A stretch of 64,000 bases of DNA from Bermanella sp. WJH001. Its GTDB lineage: Bacteria > Pseudomonadota > Gammaproteobacteria > Pseudomonadales > Oceanobacteraceae. Where the stretch lies: contig NZ_JASJOO010000005.1 in the NCBI RefSeq assembly GCF_030070105.1, positions 16,360 through 80,359 of the forward strand. Reading direction: 5' to 3'. A program made the translations under genes and the position numbers. Positions 36,279 through 44,991 of this stretch are shown here, piece after piece; the stretch's first letter is position 1, and each line of letters begins with the position of its first letter. The notes beneath the pieces are model-generated. The model saw nothing but the letters and a program-made list of their open reading frames with translations, made no database searches and was not told where the DNA came from.

Positions 36279-36758
36279 TTAACGAGACTTTTTGCGGATA
36301 TAAAGGGTTTTGATTGCTTTTGCGACCAGTTTGCCATCTTCACCCACGACTTCCACTTCAAATTCAGGCAGGTATTTATTGCCATCAGCGGTTTTGCGTT
36401 TGATATCCTCGATTTGAGCGGTCGTGACCTCAAAATGTGCGGTAACAGTGCCCGTTCCAGGGCTGATAAACTCGATATGGGCCGCTTTATCCCAAACAAT
36501 GTAGTCTTTGCCCAGCTGATTCATGATCAATAACATATGAAATGGGTCGACCATGGAATAAAGGCTGCCGCCAAAATGTGTTCCAACATAATTGCGGTTA
36601 TACCAACGCAGCGGCATAACAACGGTTGCGCTAGTGAAGTCATCAGCGAGGTGTTTGATTTTGACACCCGCACCACGATAAGGGCCATACCAGTTCATGA
36701 CGTGGCGTAATACTGGGGGGCGATTAAAGAATTGAGTCAATCGGTTTTTCATGGCCAT
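36279..36758 (-). CDS. DUF4442 hotdog-fold (thioesterase-like) protein
   Basis: A 159-residue protein of the DUF4442 hotdog superfamily, related to acyl-CoA/ACP thioesterases. Recognisable parts are LADDFTSATVVMPLRWYNRNYVGTHFGGSLYSMVDPFHMLL and the AHIEFISPGTGTVTAHFEV strand pair. ATG 36758 and ATG 36752 are both possible; the latter has AGAAG at better spacing. It is 55 bases downstream of olsA on the same strand, so acyl-chain supply or clearance in ornithine-lipid synthesis is a plausible but unproven role. Confidence 0.8.
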   Translation of the reverse strand: MAMKNRLTQFFNRPPVLRHVMNWYGPYRGAGVKIKHLADDFTSATVVMPLRWYNRNYVGTHFGGSLYSMVDPFHMLLIMNQLGKDYIVWDKAAHIEFISPGTGTVTAHFEVTTAQIEDIKRKTADGNKYLPEFEVEVVGEDGKLVAKAIKTLYIRKKSR

Positions 36759-36813
36759 CTTCTTATTGTAGACGCAAAAGATGGCGCATTCTAACCACTG
36801 ACTAGGCCTGACG

Positions 36814-37626
36814 CTAGGATTGAATCTGTTGGTGCCCGCAAGTAACGCCTTCGCGCGCATTATTTTGCGGTGCATAAGGTTGCTTTAATGCTTGAGCGAT
36901 CGATTGCTGGCTGACATTTGCCATTTGTTTTCGATCTAACTCAGTGGGGTCTAATGCGGGTAAAAAATGAACATGAGCGTAGGTTTTACGCTCAAATAGC
37001 AACTTCATTATGCTCATGAAAATACCATCATCCCCAATAAATGGCGTGGCTGCACTGATGGTTTTGTGGTGATTCCAATAACGAACGGCCACCGGTTGCA
37101 CTAAGCATTTTTCACGTATTGCCACCTCAAACATCATTGGGCGAAAGGGCAAAACGCCTTCACCTGTGGTGGTGGTGCCTTCTGGAAAAATCACTAAATT
37201 ATCCCCTTCGCGGATATGGCGCTGCGCATTAGGAAGTGAGCGATATACCTGAAATTTATTTTCACGGCGAATAAATACTGTGCCTAATAGTTGTGCCAGC
37301 AAGCCAATGATTGGCCAGTTTTTTACTTCTGATTTGGCGATAAATCGCAGCTTAGGCGCTGGCATAAAAAGTAAGGCATCAAGCCATGAAATGTGGTTAG
37401 CCATGAGCATTTTGGCATCAGGATTAGGCGCACCAACATAATGAATTTCGACGTTAAAACAGCGCAGTAAAATCGAACACAATCGGCGCTGGCAAACCTC
37501 AATAAGTGCTTTGCGTTTACTTTCGTTGTTGATGACCAAGTACAAAAGTATGGCACTGATGATCATGGTAACTAATGTGATAAAACCTATCAGTGCCCTG
37601 ATGGGGGCGGTTAAAATGGTCAACAT
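36814..37626 (-). CDS. olsA: PlsC-type acyltransferase, likely OlsA
   Basis: A 270-residue acyltransferase expected to add the second acyl chain to lyso-ornithine lipid. An N-terminal membrane segment (about 10-32) is followed by NHISWLD (H78, D83), the FIRRE segment and FPEGTTTTGEG. The start ATG 37626 has AAAGGA six bases upstream; the frame extends six codons further but without a better site. It lies 28 bases after olsB on the same strand, which is the reason for calling OlsA rather than the general PlsC. Confidence 0.85.
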   Translation of the reverse strand: MLTILTAPIRALIGFITLVTMIISAILLYLVINNESKRKALIEVCQRRLCSILLRCFNVEIHYVGAPNPDAKMLMANHISWLDALLFMPAPKLRFIAKSEVKNWPIIGLLAQLLGTVFIRRENKFQVYRSLPNAQRHIREGDNLVIFPEGTTTTGEGVLPFRPMMFEVAIREKCLVQPVAVRYWNHHKTISAATPFIGDDGIFMSIMKLLFERKTYAHVHFLPALDPTELDRKQMANVSQQSIAQALKQPYAPQNNAREGVTCGHQQIQS

Positions 37627-37654
37627 ACGAAGTCCTTTTGACAATAAATGGTTG

Positions 37655-38410
37655 CTACGCCGCGCGTAAAAAATGTTTCATGTAGCGCATATTGATGTTG
37701 TCTTTTGTTAGTAATACCACCACATCAGCCACATTAAATTCTTTGTCCCAGTGTGCTTCGCCACATACCTTACAGCCCATGCGCAAATATGCCTTAAGCA
37801 AAGGTGGTACTAACGATTTGCCATCAATATTGCTTTGCAAATGTGGAAGAGGGTGTTTGGGGCTGACCCGTAAATTCTCAGTTGTGAAATGCTTGGTTCT
37901 TAGATAATCAATAACGGCTAGGGTTTGACGACTGCCGTTCGCAAATGGAATGCTGGCGCAGCCAATCAGACAGTCAATATTGTTGTTTATCATAAACTGA
38001 CCAATCTGCCCCCAAAGCAACGCAATGGCTGATCCACTTCGGTGATCATCACTGACACACGTCCGGCCAATTTCCATGTAACGCTTTTTGTGATCAATGA
38101 CATTCGTTAAATCAAACTCACCTGCTGTATAAAAACCGTGGTGCTTTTTGGCGATATCACAGGTAATGATCCGGCTGTAGGCCACTATGCGCTGACTATT
38201 GGATTCTTTAACAATCAGGTGGTGGCAAGCATCGTCAAACTTATCGCGGTCAATGCCATGTGTTTGAGCGTTAAGCTGGGTATTGAATTCGCTGGTAAAT
38301 ACTTGATGGCGCAATTTAAACGCTTGCTGTATTTCAGTGCTGTCTTGTGTGATGTAGGCGACTAAATTTGAGGCTTGTGGTTGATGTTGTAATTGAGCGG
38401 CTTGATTCAT
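37655..38410 (-). CDS. olsB: L-ornithine N-alpha-acyltransferase OlsB
   Basis: A 251-residue GNAT-fold enzyme that transfers a 3-hydroxyacyl chain from ACP to ornithine, the first step in phosphorus-free ornithine lipids. Recognisable regions are FKLRHQVFTSEF, ...VAYSRIITCD, YMEIGRTCVSDDHRSGSAIALLWGQI and IGCASIPFANG, characteristic of OlsB/Acetyltransf_5. AAGGAGA five bases before ATG 38410 is a strong ribosome binding site. It is first in the operon olsB-olsA-DUF4442, with a good Pho box at 38452-38469 upstream. Confidence 0.88.
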   Translation of the reverse strand: MNQAAQLQHQPQASNLVAYITQDSTEIQQAFKLRHQVFTSEFNTQLNAQTHGIDRDKFDDACHHLIVKESNSQRIVAYSRIITCDIAKKHHGFYTAGEFDLTNVIDHKKRYMEIGRTCVSDDHRSGSAIALLWGQIGQFMINNNIDCLIGCASIPFANGSRQTLAVIDYLRTKHFTTENLRVSPKHPLPHLQSNIDGKSLVPPLLKAYLRMGCKVCGEAHWDKEFNVADVVVLLTKDNINMRYMKHFLRAA

Positions 38411-38451
38411 GGGGCTCTCCTTACGTGTTTAGTGAACGTTAAGGGGATCAA

Positions 38452-38469
38452 ATGACAATTAAGTGACAG
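38452..38469 (-). promoter_or_regulatory. Pho box upstream of olsB operon
   Basis: On the minus strand CTGTCACTTAATTGTCAT is a pair of PhoB half-sites (CTGTCAC and TTGTCAT) with the canonical four-base AT spacer, 41 bases upstream of the olsB start. A weak -10 (TAACGT) lies ten bases downstream, the spacing of PhoB-activated promoters where the Pho box replaces the -35. Ornithine-lipid synthesis is a known phosphate-starvation response in other bacteria. Confidence 0.65.
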
Positions 38470-38554
38470 CGATTTTACGGTTTGATGACGACCATATTGA
38501 TAGATTTGAACTAGGCTTTGTATGTGAGTTGCTTGAACAAGATAAGGTGGGAAG

Positions 38555-39205
38555 ATGGTTAGTCGAGCAAGGCAGTCTAGGGTTGTGATATTGGTTATGG
38601 CGCTTTGTTTTATGCAAAGTTCTGCTGGATTTAATCTTGTGCCGACTCAGCCCAGCAATACCGATATTGTGAAGATTTTTGATACCCAGCTTGGGCAAAA
38701 GTTATTGTTTCATAAGCCTTTCGATTTACCCATTGAGGTTGAGCGAACTCATAAATCTTTGATTAATCAAATAGAGCCTTGGGTAAAGCTGGGTTTAATT
38801 ACCAAAGAAAAAACCCGTTTTTTAGCTGAAAAAATTATGTACGGCGAACTTAGAGAAGTGAGTGTCGGTGGCTTTAAATACCGTTATAACCAAGATAGTC
38901 CGCTGGTGGGTGAAAAAGGAATTTTTTATGGCCGCCCTAGTGTGCAAGAGGTTTTTTCTGTGAGCCAAGTCAACGATATAGCGGGTGAGTTTTTTTGTGA
39001 GGTCTACCTATCATGGCATGTGAACGATGTGCCAGACTGGGTGGCCAAAGTGGATATTAAACAGCGTGAAAATCGTCTATTACGCAGAGCATTGGAAAGC
39101 CATAAGCGACCTTTTGAAAAGCGGCTGCAGTTAATATTGATATCGGATGAGTGGCAGCTTTGGCAAGGTAGAGAGGGGCAAAAATCCCCTCAATCCTTGT
39201 TTTAA
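38555..39205 (+). CDS. Hypothetical exported protein
   Basis: A 216-residue protein with a signal peptide (hydrophobic core at about 8-22, cleavage near SAG at 24). The mature part mixes helices and strands (FKYRYNQDSPLVGEKGIFYGRPSVQEVFSVSQ, FFCEVYLSWHVNDVPDWVAKVDIKQREN) without a recognised domain. ATG 38555 is preceded by GGTGGGAAG. Divergent from olsB, convergent with the FabG-type gene (three-base gap). Function unknown. Confidence 0.65.
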   Translation: MVSRARQSRVVILVMALCFMQSSAGFNLVPTQPSNTDIVKIFDTQLGQKLLFHKPFDLPIEVERTHKSLINQIEPWVKLGLITKEKTRFLAEKIMYGELREVSVGGFKYRYNQDSPLVGEKGIFYGRPSVQEVFSVSQVNDIAGEFFCEVYLSWHVNDVPDWVAKVDIKQRENRLLRRALESHKRPFEKRLQLILISDEWQLWQGREGQKSPQSLF

Positions 39206-39208
39206 GTA

Positions 39209-40534
39209 TTAAGCACCAATTAAAGATTGGCCACACACTCGCAGTATTTGCCCGTTCAATCCGCCACTGCCAGGTTGTGCAAATAAAGCCACACCTTGAG
39301 CCACATCTTGAGGTTGACCCCCTTGGGAGAGTGAATTCATACGGCGTCCTAACTCACGGGTCATGAATGGAATTTGCTCGGTCATTTGGGTTTCGATAAA
39401 ACCAGGGGCTATGGCATTAATGGTTTTATGGGTATTCGCCCATAATTTTGCTTGCTGGCGAACATAACCAACCACACCAGATTTAGAGGCACTGTAGTTA
39501 GTTTGCCCCACATTGCCTGCAATGCCGCTGATTGAGCTGATGCAGATAACACGGGCATCATCACTCAGTTGATTTTGTTCATCTAAAGCTGATGTGATCG
39601 ACATGGGAGCGGCCAGATTAATATTGATGGCCATGTCCCAAAAATGATCGGGCATACGTGCCAGTGTTTTATCTCGGGTGACACCGGCATTGTGCACAAC
39701 AATATCCAGTGTTTTGCCAGCCAGTGCCTTAATAATACTTTCAATTGCTTCTGGGGAGGTGATGTCTGTTGCGACTGCAATACCGTTCAGAGGCGCTAAC
39801 GTCGCTTCAAGAGCATCTTTGGCGGGTGGGATATCCAAACCAATTACCGTGGCACCTTCTTGAGATAAGGCCTGGGCGATGGATGCTCCAATACCCTGAG
39901 CCGCTCCTGTGACAAGTGCTAATTTGCCTTCAAGGGCTTTTTCCCATTTGAGGCTATTAGGGGCCGTTGTCGCATTATTAACATACAGAGGCTGGCCACT
40001 GATATAAGCGCCGCGATGGCTTAATAAAAAGTTCACAGGGGTGGCAATTGACTGGTTAACAGCTTGGCAATAAATAACATTAACCATAATGGCTTTTCGG
40101 CCAAACTCTTTACCCAATGAGCGAGTAAAACCATTTAATGCTTCCATGACACTGGCTTGTTCAATCCCGTCGCAATTTGCAGGGTTAAGACCAAGAATGA
40201 CCATGTGGCATGATGGATTAAGTTGTTTGCTGATCTTTGAAAAAAAGACTTTGAGTTGGCTTAAGTCAGCGGTTTTGCTAAACGCCGTTGCATCAAATAA
40301 AACTGAGTGATAGCGACTATCTTGGTCTTCTTTGAAAACGTCAAATGGTGTATTAGTTTGCTCTAAAACCACTGATAACTCAGTGCTTGGATTATCTGCT
40401 AGTAAAACCTTACCCACTACCCAAGGGCTGCCACCTTGGTAACGTTGCAATTTAATCGGTGGCTTAACGCCCATTGCGCCCAGAAGGCTCTGACCGACTT
40501 TAGAATAAAACAAACTTTCAAAAATTTTGCTCAT
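39209..40534 (-). CDS. fabG: 3-oxoacyl-ACP reductase, long FabG type
   Basis: A 441-residue double-SDR protein. The N-terminal SDR-like half (about 1-195) lacks a clear nucleotide-binding glycine motif and is presumably structural. The C-terminal half is a complete SDR: TGAAQGIG, NAG, catalytic SS-x-SG and YSASK. This is the high-molecular-weight FabG (FabG4-like) arrangement, reducing 3-oxoacyl thioesters with NAD(P)H. The exact substrate (ACP or CoA) is unknown. ATG 40534. Same strand as the MAPEG gene upstream, with 77 bases between. Confidence 0.87.
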   Translation of the reverse strand: MSKIFESLFYSKVGQSLLGAMGVKPPIKLQRYQGGSPWVVGKVLLADNPSTELSVVLEQTNTPFDVFKEDQDSRYHSVLFDATAFSKTADLSQLKVFFSKISKQLNPSCHMVILGLNPANCDGIEQASVMEALNGFTRSLGKEFGRKAIMVNVIYCQAVNQSIATPVNFLLSHRGAYISGQPLYVNNATTAPNSLKWEKALEGKLALVTGAAQGIGASIAQALSQEGATVIGLDIPPAKDALEATLAPLNGIAVATDITSPEAIESIIKALAGKTLDIVVHNAGVTRDKTLARMPDHFWDMAININLAAPMSITSALDEQNQLSDDARVICISSISGIAGNVGQTNYSASKSGVVGYVRQQAKLWANTHKTINAIAPGFIETQMTEQIPFMTRELGRRMNSLSQGGQPQDVAQGVALFAQPGSGGLNGQILRVCGQSLIGA

Positions 40535-40611
40535 GGATACTTAACTTATACTTATTGTGAGGCGCACATTGTAAAGCAAATACCCATTAAAAAAAGCGTC
40601 ATACCGGCTAG

Positions 40612-41010
40612 CTAGATATATGCCCAACTCAAGGTCAGATTCGTTAGCGCTAATACGAGAATACACATAAAGGTGATAACCATTCCCCAGTAACGCCCAA
40701 AGTGGGTTGCACCTTTACTTTTTTTGAATCCCCAAGCGTGCATTAGACGAGCCATAATAAAAGTAAATCCTATCCCGTGCAGTAGCATATTTGGGGCCCC
40801 ATTAAGCTCAGCAAGCCCTAGCAGTATCAGTGTAATAGGGATGTATTCGGTGGCGTTTGCGTGGATTCGACCTGAAATAAGGATATCGGGATGGGCATGG
40901 CCCAAACCGGATTTATGGTGTTGACGTTGTTGAATGACACCATAAGCAAGGTAAAGCAATAAAAAGCCCAGCAATGCGCCATATGTGGCTGTAATTGGCA
41001 GTAAAGGCAT
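40612..41010 (-). CDS. MAPEG-family membrane protein
   Basis: A 132-residue protein with four transmembrane segments (about 6-24, 55-75, 78-92 and 108-130) and the MAPEG signature GRIHANATEYIP between TM1 and TM2. The family covers membrane glutathione transferases and eicosanoid enzymes; bacterial members are mostly uncharacterised. ATG 41010. It lies upstream of the fabG-type gene on the same strand. Confidence 0.85.
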   Translation of the reverse strand: MPLLPITATYGALLGFLLLYLAYGVIQQRQHHKSGLGHAHPDILISGRIHANATEYIPITLILLGLAELNGAPNMLLHGIGFTFIMARLMHAWGFKKSKGATHFGRYWGMVITFMCILVLALTNLTLSWAYI

Positions 41011-41134
41011 AACGGTCTCACATGGATTTTAAGTCACACACTAGGGCTATCAAGTGGCACTGTCAATGGTTCAAAAATGGCTAGGAGCAAGACTATTAGC
41101 TATACCTAAAGGATAGGGTTTTTAGGTGTGAATC

Positions 41135-43900
41135 GTGTCTTGGTTTGAGTATTTATTGGTTTTTAGGTTGATTTTGTTGGGGTTCTTAGCCTTGGGTATC
41201 ACTCTTAGCTGCCGCAAAATGGTGGCATCATTGGGTGTGCCAGTGGTGGGGCTGATATTTGTGGTGCTCGCTTTGCTATGTGTGATTCAAGGGGTTCAAA
41301 TATTTGGTCACTTTAACCGTGTTAATTTATTTTTAGAAATCGCCGAATATGCATTTTCTGTGGTTTGGTTGTTAATTTTTTGTGCCATTGGTTGGGGCCT
41401 TTGGCAGATGATCCGGAGGGAACAAACCTATCAAAAAACAGATCAGCGAGAGCAATGGCTTAAGCAAGTTTATAATAATATGTCTGCTGCGATTTATGTG
41501 GTGCAGGATGGTCAGTTAATTTATTGCAACCAAGCCTTCAAGTCCATACAAACTAAATTCCATAGTGAAAATCCTTTTGAGCATGTTGATAAGGGCCAAC
41601 AAGATGTTTGGCTGCAAAGCGACAGTGGTGAACGGTTTGTGTATTGGGTTGATAAGTGCTCCCTTGAAAACACACAAGGTCAGGCATTTATTGTTACCGA
41701 CATTACATCAGTAAGGTTTCAAGGAAGCTTCATTCAAAAAGTTGCGAAAGACCTTAATTCTCAAAATAAATCCACAATGAAAAGTATCTTAGAATTGATA
41801 CATGAACTACTGCCTTCATCAATTTTATATGTGGGTGAATACAATGCAGATTCTGACAGTTATCGATACATCACCCATCAAGGCGAAAACGATGGATTCA
41901 TTTACACAGACTTAAAATTGCATGAGGAAAAATTTCATGTAAATGAATGGAGCTGGTTTGATGTTAATAACATTAACCAAGAACGAGTTCCCAATTTTGT
42001 ACTCAATTCTGCGTCGCGTTATTACGGCGGAATTGTATTAAGAGATGATTTGAATGCCCCCTTAGGGGTGATATTGGTACTTAAGATTTGTGAAGATAGA
42101 GTGAGTGATCTGTTACTGGATTTCCTATCCATATTTAGTATCCGAGTGCGATCTGAATTATCCCATAGGCAGGATAAACGCCGCATTGAACAAAGCAGTA
42201 ATCGATATAGAGCCTTTATTGAAAGTAGCAATGAAGCGATTGCCGATATTATTATTCAACCCTCTATTCATGTGGATGATAGCGTGAAAGAGCAGTGGTC
42301 GAATATTAAAAAAAATGCAAAATTAAAAGAAGTAAATCCTGCATTTATGTCTTTGTTTGGTTTTAATTCAGAGCCAACTACATCAGACTTTCTTGCTATC
42401 AAAAGCCTAAAGCATTTGATTCATTATGTGATTGAAAGTGGTTATAGCAGCGAAGTGATAGAGGTTGCCCACGAAGGCTCAAGTGCAGATATTCGCTGGC
42501 TGAGTTGCACGGTAATGGCGGACGTAGAGGAAAGGCGATTACATCGAGTTTGGATTATCTTGCGAGATATTACCGATAGCAAGCATCACATACAGCGTCT
42601 TGAGCATCAAAATAGACATGACACTTTAACGGGCTTAGCCAATCGAATTGCTCTGCGAGAATACCTTGATGAAAAAATAGAACAGGCGAATCAGTTTGGT
42701 TTTAAAGCGGCCCTTATGCTAATTGATTTAGATCGATTTAAAGAAATAAATGATGCATTAGGTCACCACTATGGAGACGTATTACTTAAAAAAATTGAAC
42801 CAAGATTGCGAGGAATTATTAGCGAAAAACGAGCATTCTTTGCTCGCTTAGGTGGGGATGAATTTGCGGTAGTGATCCCCTCAATCGAAAGTTATGAAGA
42901 AATCAATGATACCGCTTTTAATATTGTTAATAAGTTACGTGAGCCTTTTGACCTTGGACAGTTAAACGTTGAAATAGGATGCAGTATCGGATTGGCTTTT
43001 TACCCCGATGATGGAAAAGAAGCAAGTACGTTAATGCGTTGTGCGGATGTGGCCATGTATAAGGCAAAAAAAGAGCCGTCGCGCGTACTCAATTATCGTA
43101 GCGAAATGGATGAGAGCAGCCCGAGGCGTTTAGCGTTAATGGCGGATATGAATAAAGGGCTTCGTGAAAATGAATTCTTCCTAGTGTATCAACCAAAATT
43201 AAATTTAGATAATAATGAGATTCATGCTGCTGAGGCGTTATTGCGCTGGCAGCATAGAGAATTGGGTTTAATTAGCCCGAGTGAATTTATTCCTTTAGCT
43301 GAAATGAGTGAAGTGATCATTGATATGACCCATTGGGTTGTTGAACAAGCTTTAATTCAAATAAAGTCATGGATCGAAAAAGGGTTATACATTAAGACGT
43401 CTGTGAATGTATCAACTCGTAACTTACTGAATGATGATTTACCTGGGTTTATTCAGAAAAAATTAGATGAATATCAAGTACCGTCACACTTACTAGAAAT
43501 TGAAATAACTGAAAGCGCATTAATGGTCGACCCCGAACGAGCACTAAATACCTTGAAAATCATCAGTGATATGGGGGTGGGGATATCGGTTGATGATTTT
43601 GGTACTGGGTATTCATCGTTTATATATTTACGGCAATTACCCATCAATACGTTAAAAATTGATATTATGTTTGTGCGAAATATGTGTGCGAATTCACAGG
43701 ATGAAATTATCGTTCATTCAATTATTAATCTTGCACATAATCTGTCTTTAACGGTTGTTGCAGAAGGCGCTGAAGATTTAGACACTATTGAGCGCTTAAC
43801 ATTGATGCAATGTAATATGGCTCAAGGTTATTTTGTGAGTAAGCCGACTTTGCCCGAGGAGTTTGAGCAATTATTAGCAACGTGGGGTAAAAGCGAATAG
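41135..43900 (+). CDS. PAS-GGDEF-EAL c-di-GMP turnover protein
   Basis: A 921-residue membrane-bound protein. Two or three N-terminal hydrophobic segments (about 5-95) precede a PAS-like domain (about 110-195), a GAF-like region (about 205-350), another PAS domain (about 360-490), a GGDEF domain (about 495-655, ARLGGDEF intact, no I-site) and an EAL domain (about 670-915) with AEALLRW, catalytic acidic residues including DDFGTGYSS and the terminal Q-rich QGYFVSKP. Both catalytic signatures look intact, so it may synthesise or cleave c-di-GMP depending on input. The start is GTG 41135 with AGGTG six bases upstream. Confidence 0.9.
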   Translation: MSWFEYLLVFRLILLGFLALGITLSCRKMVASLGVPVVGLIFVVLALLCVIQGVQIFGHFNRVNLFLEIAEYAFSVVWLLIFCAIGWGLWQMIRREQTYQKTDQREQWLKQVYNNMSAAIYVVQDGQLIYCNQAFKSIQTKFHSENPFEHVDKGQQDVWLQSDSGERFVYWVDKCSLENTQGQAFIVTDITSVRFQGSFIQKVAKDLNSQNKSTMKSILELIHELLPSSILYVGEYNADSDSYRYITHQGENDGFIYTDLKLHEEKFHVNEWSWFDVNNINQERVPNFVLNSASRYYGGIVLRDDLNAPLGVILVLKICEDRVSDLLLDFLSIFSIRVRSELSHRQDKRRIEQSSNRYRAFIESSNEAIADIIIQPSIHVDDSVKEQWSNIKKNAKLKEVNPAFMSLFGFNSEPTTSDFLAIKSLKHLIHYVIESGYSSEVIEVAHEGSSADIRWLSCTVMADVEERRLHRVWIILRDITDSKHHIQRLEHQNRHDTLTGLANRIALREYLDEKIEQANQFGFKAALMLIDLDRFKEINDALGHHYGDVLLKKIEPRLRGIISEKRAFFARLGGDEFAVVIPSIESYEEINDTAFNIVNKLREPFDLGQLNVEIGCSIGLAFYPDDGKEASTLMRCADVAMYKAKKEPSRVLNYRSEMDESSPRRLALMADMNKGLRENEFFLVYQPKLNLDNNEIHAAEALLRWQHRELGLISPSEFIPLAEMSEVIIDMTHWVVEQALIQIKSWIEKGLYIKTSVNVSTRNLLNDDLPGFIQKKLDEYQVPSHLLEIEITESALMVDPERALNTLKIISDMGVGISVDDFGTGYSSFIYLRQLPINTLKIDIMFVRNMCANSQDEIIVHSIINLAHNLSLTVVAEGAEDLDTIERLTLMQCNMAQGYFVSKPTLPEEFEQLLATWGKSE

Positions 43901-43922
43901 TTTTATTTGCTGCTAATCATAC

Positions 43923-43959
43923 AAAAGCCCTTTATGCGCAAAGTATAGAGGGCTTTTTA
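43923..43959. terminator. Bidirectional terminator
   Basis: AAAAGCCCT and AGGGCTTTTT form a stem around an AT-rich loop between convergent GGDEF-EAL and SirB2-like genes, with A's on the left and T's on the right, suiting both strands. Confidence 0.85.
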
Positions 43960-43978
43960 TTGCGTATTGCAATGCAGC

Positions 43979-44377
43979 TTACATCAAGCTGAATAGACCA
44001 AGCGGATGGTGAGTGCGAGCGATGGTAACCATCAATAAAACACAGGCAATAGCCGCTGCAATATAGCCACTTTGCATAACTTGTGTGGTGCTTCTCATTG
44101 CTTTTATACCAAACCAAATATAACCCACAAGCACAATCAGTTTAACCGTAAGCCATGATTGGGCGATAGGGTATTGTGAGGTGGCAAACATTAAACAGAC
44201 ACCAGTGATCAGTAGAAAAGAATCTATGGTATAGGCACTGATTCTAACCCCAAGCTTGTCCTGCCATTGCTTTTTTAGCAGTTTAGAGATTGCTCTGATT
44301 GTGAAGTACAGAATACTGATACTCACCAGTAAAAGGTGTGTGTGCTTTAAAGGGACATAAAGAGATTCTAAAGCCAT
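43979..44377 (-). CDS. SirB2-family membrane protein
   Basis: A 132-residue protein with four transmembrane segments, opening MALESLYVPLKHTHLLLVSISILYF as in SirB2/YchQ proteins, and ending in an ARTHHPLG motif after the last helix. Function of the family is unknown. ATG 44377 has AGGAT five bases upstream; the frame extends 14 codons further into the Fur-box palindrome. It is divergent from the Fur-regulated TPR-like gene, so the shared 101-bp region might regulate both. Confidence 0.82.
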   Translation of the reverse strand: MALESLYVPLKHTHLLLVSISILYFTIRAISKLLKKQWQDKLGVRISAYTIDSFLLITGVCLMFATSQYPIAQSWLTVKLIVLVGYIWFGIKAMRSTTQVMQSGYIAAAIACVLLMVTIARTHHPLGLFSLM

Positions 44378-44412
44378 GTTGCATCCTAATTTAATATTAA
44401 TGTTCTTAGCGC

Positions 44413-44441
44413 TTGACAAATAACCCTCCAGATACTTAAAT
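44413..44441 (+). promoter_or_regulatory. Sigma-70 promoter of Fur-controlled gene
   Basis: TTGACA (44413-44418, perfect consensus) and TTAAAT (44436-44441) are 17 bases apart and point at the TPR-like gene starting at 44479. The spacer and -10 lie inside the Fur palindrome, so repressor binding would block polymerase. Confidence 0.75.
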
Positions 44442-44472
44442 GATAATCATTATCATTTAAGTATCTGGAGGG
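44424..44472. promoter_or_regulatory. Fur box within a perfect 49-bp palindrome
   Basis: Two perfect 24-bp arms (44424-44447 and 44449-44472) flank a single C at 44448. The core TGATAATCATTATCA is the canonical 7-1-7 Fur box. The outer arms (CCCTCCAGATACTTAA / TTAAGTATCTGGAGGG) extend the dyad far past what Fur needs, and the right arm GGAGGG is the ribosome binding site of the TPR-like gene six bases downstream. So in mRNA, if transcription started upstream of the arm, the site could also fold and hide the ribosome binding site. Confidence 0.85.
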
Positions 44473-44478
44473 TGTCAT

Positions 44479-44958
44479 ATGAAAGTCCCGCAAAATATAC
44501 AGGATGTGATGAAAAATTGGGAATCTTATACGCTCTTAGCGGATAGTTTCTATCATCAGCAGCAGTATAAACAAGCGAGTAAGGTTTTTTCGAAAAGTGT
44601 CGAGATTATTGAGCCTTGGCTAGATAAAGATGAAAAAGAATTGAATAAAGTCATGCATTTATTTGTCTTGTCTTGTCACAACACAGCTCATGCGCTGAAC
44701 CAATTAGGTAAGAACAAAGAAGCGGAATATTATTATAGTCACGCTCACTTTAGGTTATTAAGCTTAATTAGCCGACCTAAGCGTTCATCTCGTATTATGG
44801 AAAATGCCGTTTATGAGCTTAAGACCACGTTAAAACAACTGAAATACTTTTTGTTATCCATGAATAAAGATCAGCTTGCGGGCAATATACATGAGGAAAG
44901 TGTGCGTGTGCTACGCAAAAGTTATGTTGACTATGTAGAAGATGTTTTCACGGTATAG
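44479..44958 (+). CDS. TPR-like protein (DUF2753-like), Fur-regulated
   Basis: A 159-residue soluble helical protein with TPR-like pairs (YTLLADSFYHQQQYKQASKVFSKSVEII and CHNTAHALNQLGKNKEAEYYYSHAHF). I recall DUF2753 proteins of Vibrio with the same helical pattern and SCHN segment, but the assignment is not certain. ATG 44479 is directly preceded by GGAGGGTGTCAT, and the gene is controlled by a Fur box. A role in iron limitation is thus implied by DNA alone. No export signal. Confidence 0.8.
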   Translation: MKVPQNIQDVMKNWESYTLLADSFYHQQQYKQASKVFSKSVEIIEPWLDKDEKELNKVMHLFVLSCHNTAHALNQLGKNKEAEYYYSHAHFRLLSLISRPKRSSRIMENAVYELKTTLKQLKYFLLSMNKDQLAGNIHEESVRVLRKSYVDYVEDVFTV

Positions 44959-44991
44959 GCAAAGGCGTACCTTTGCCTATGTTGAAAGGTG

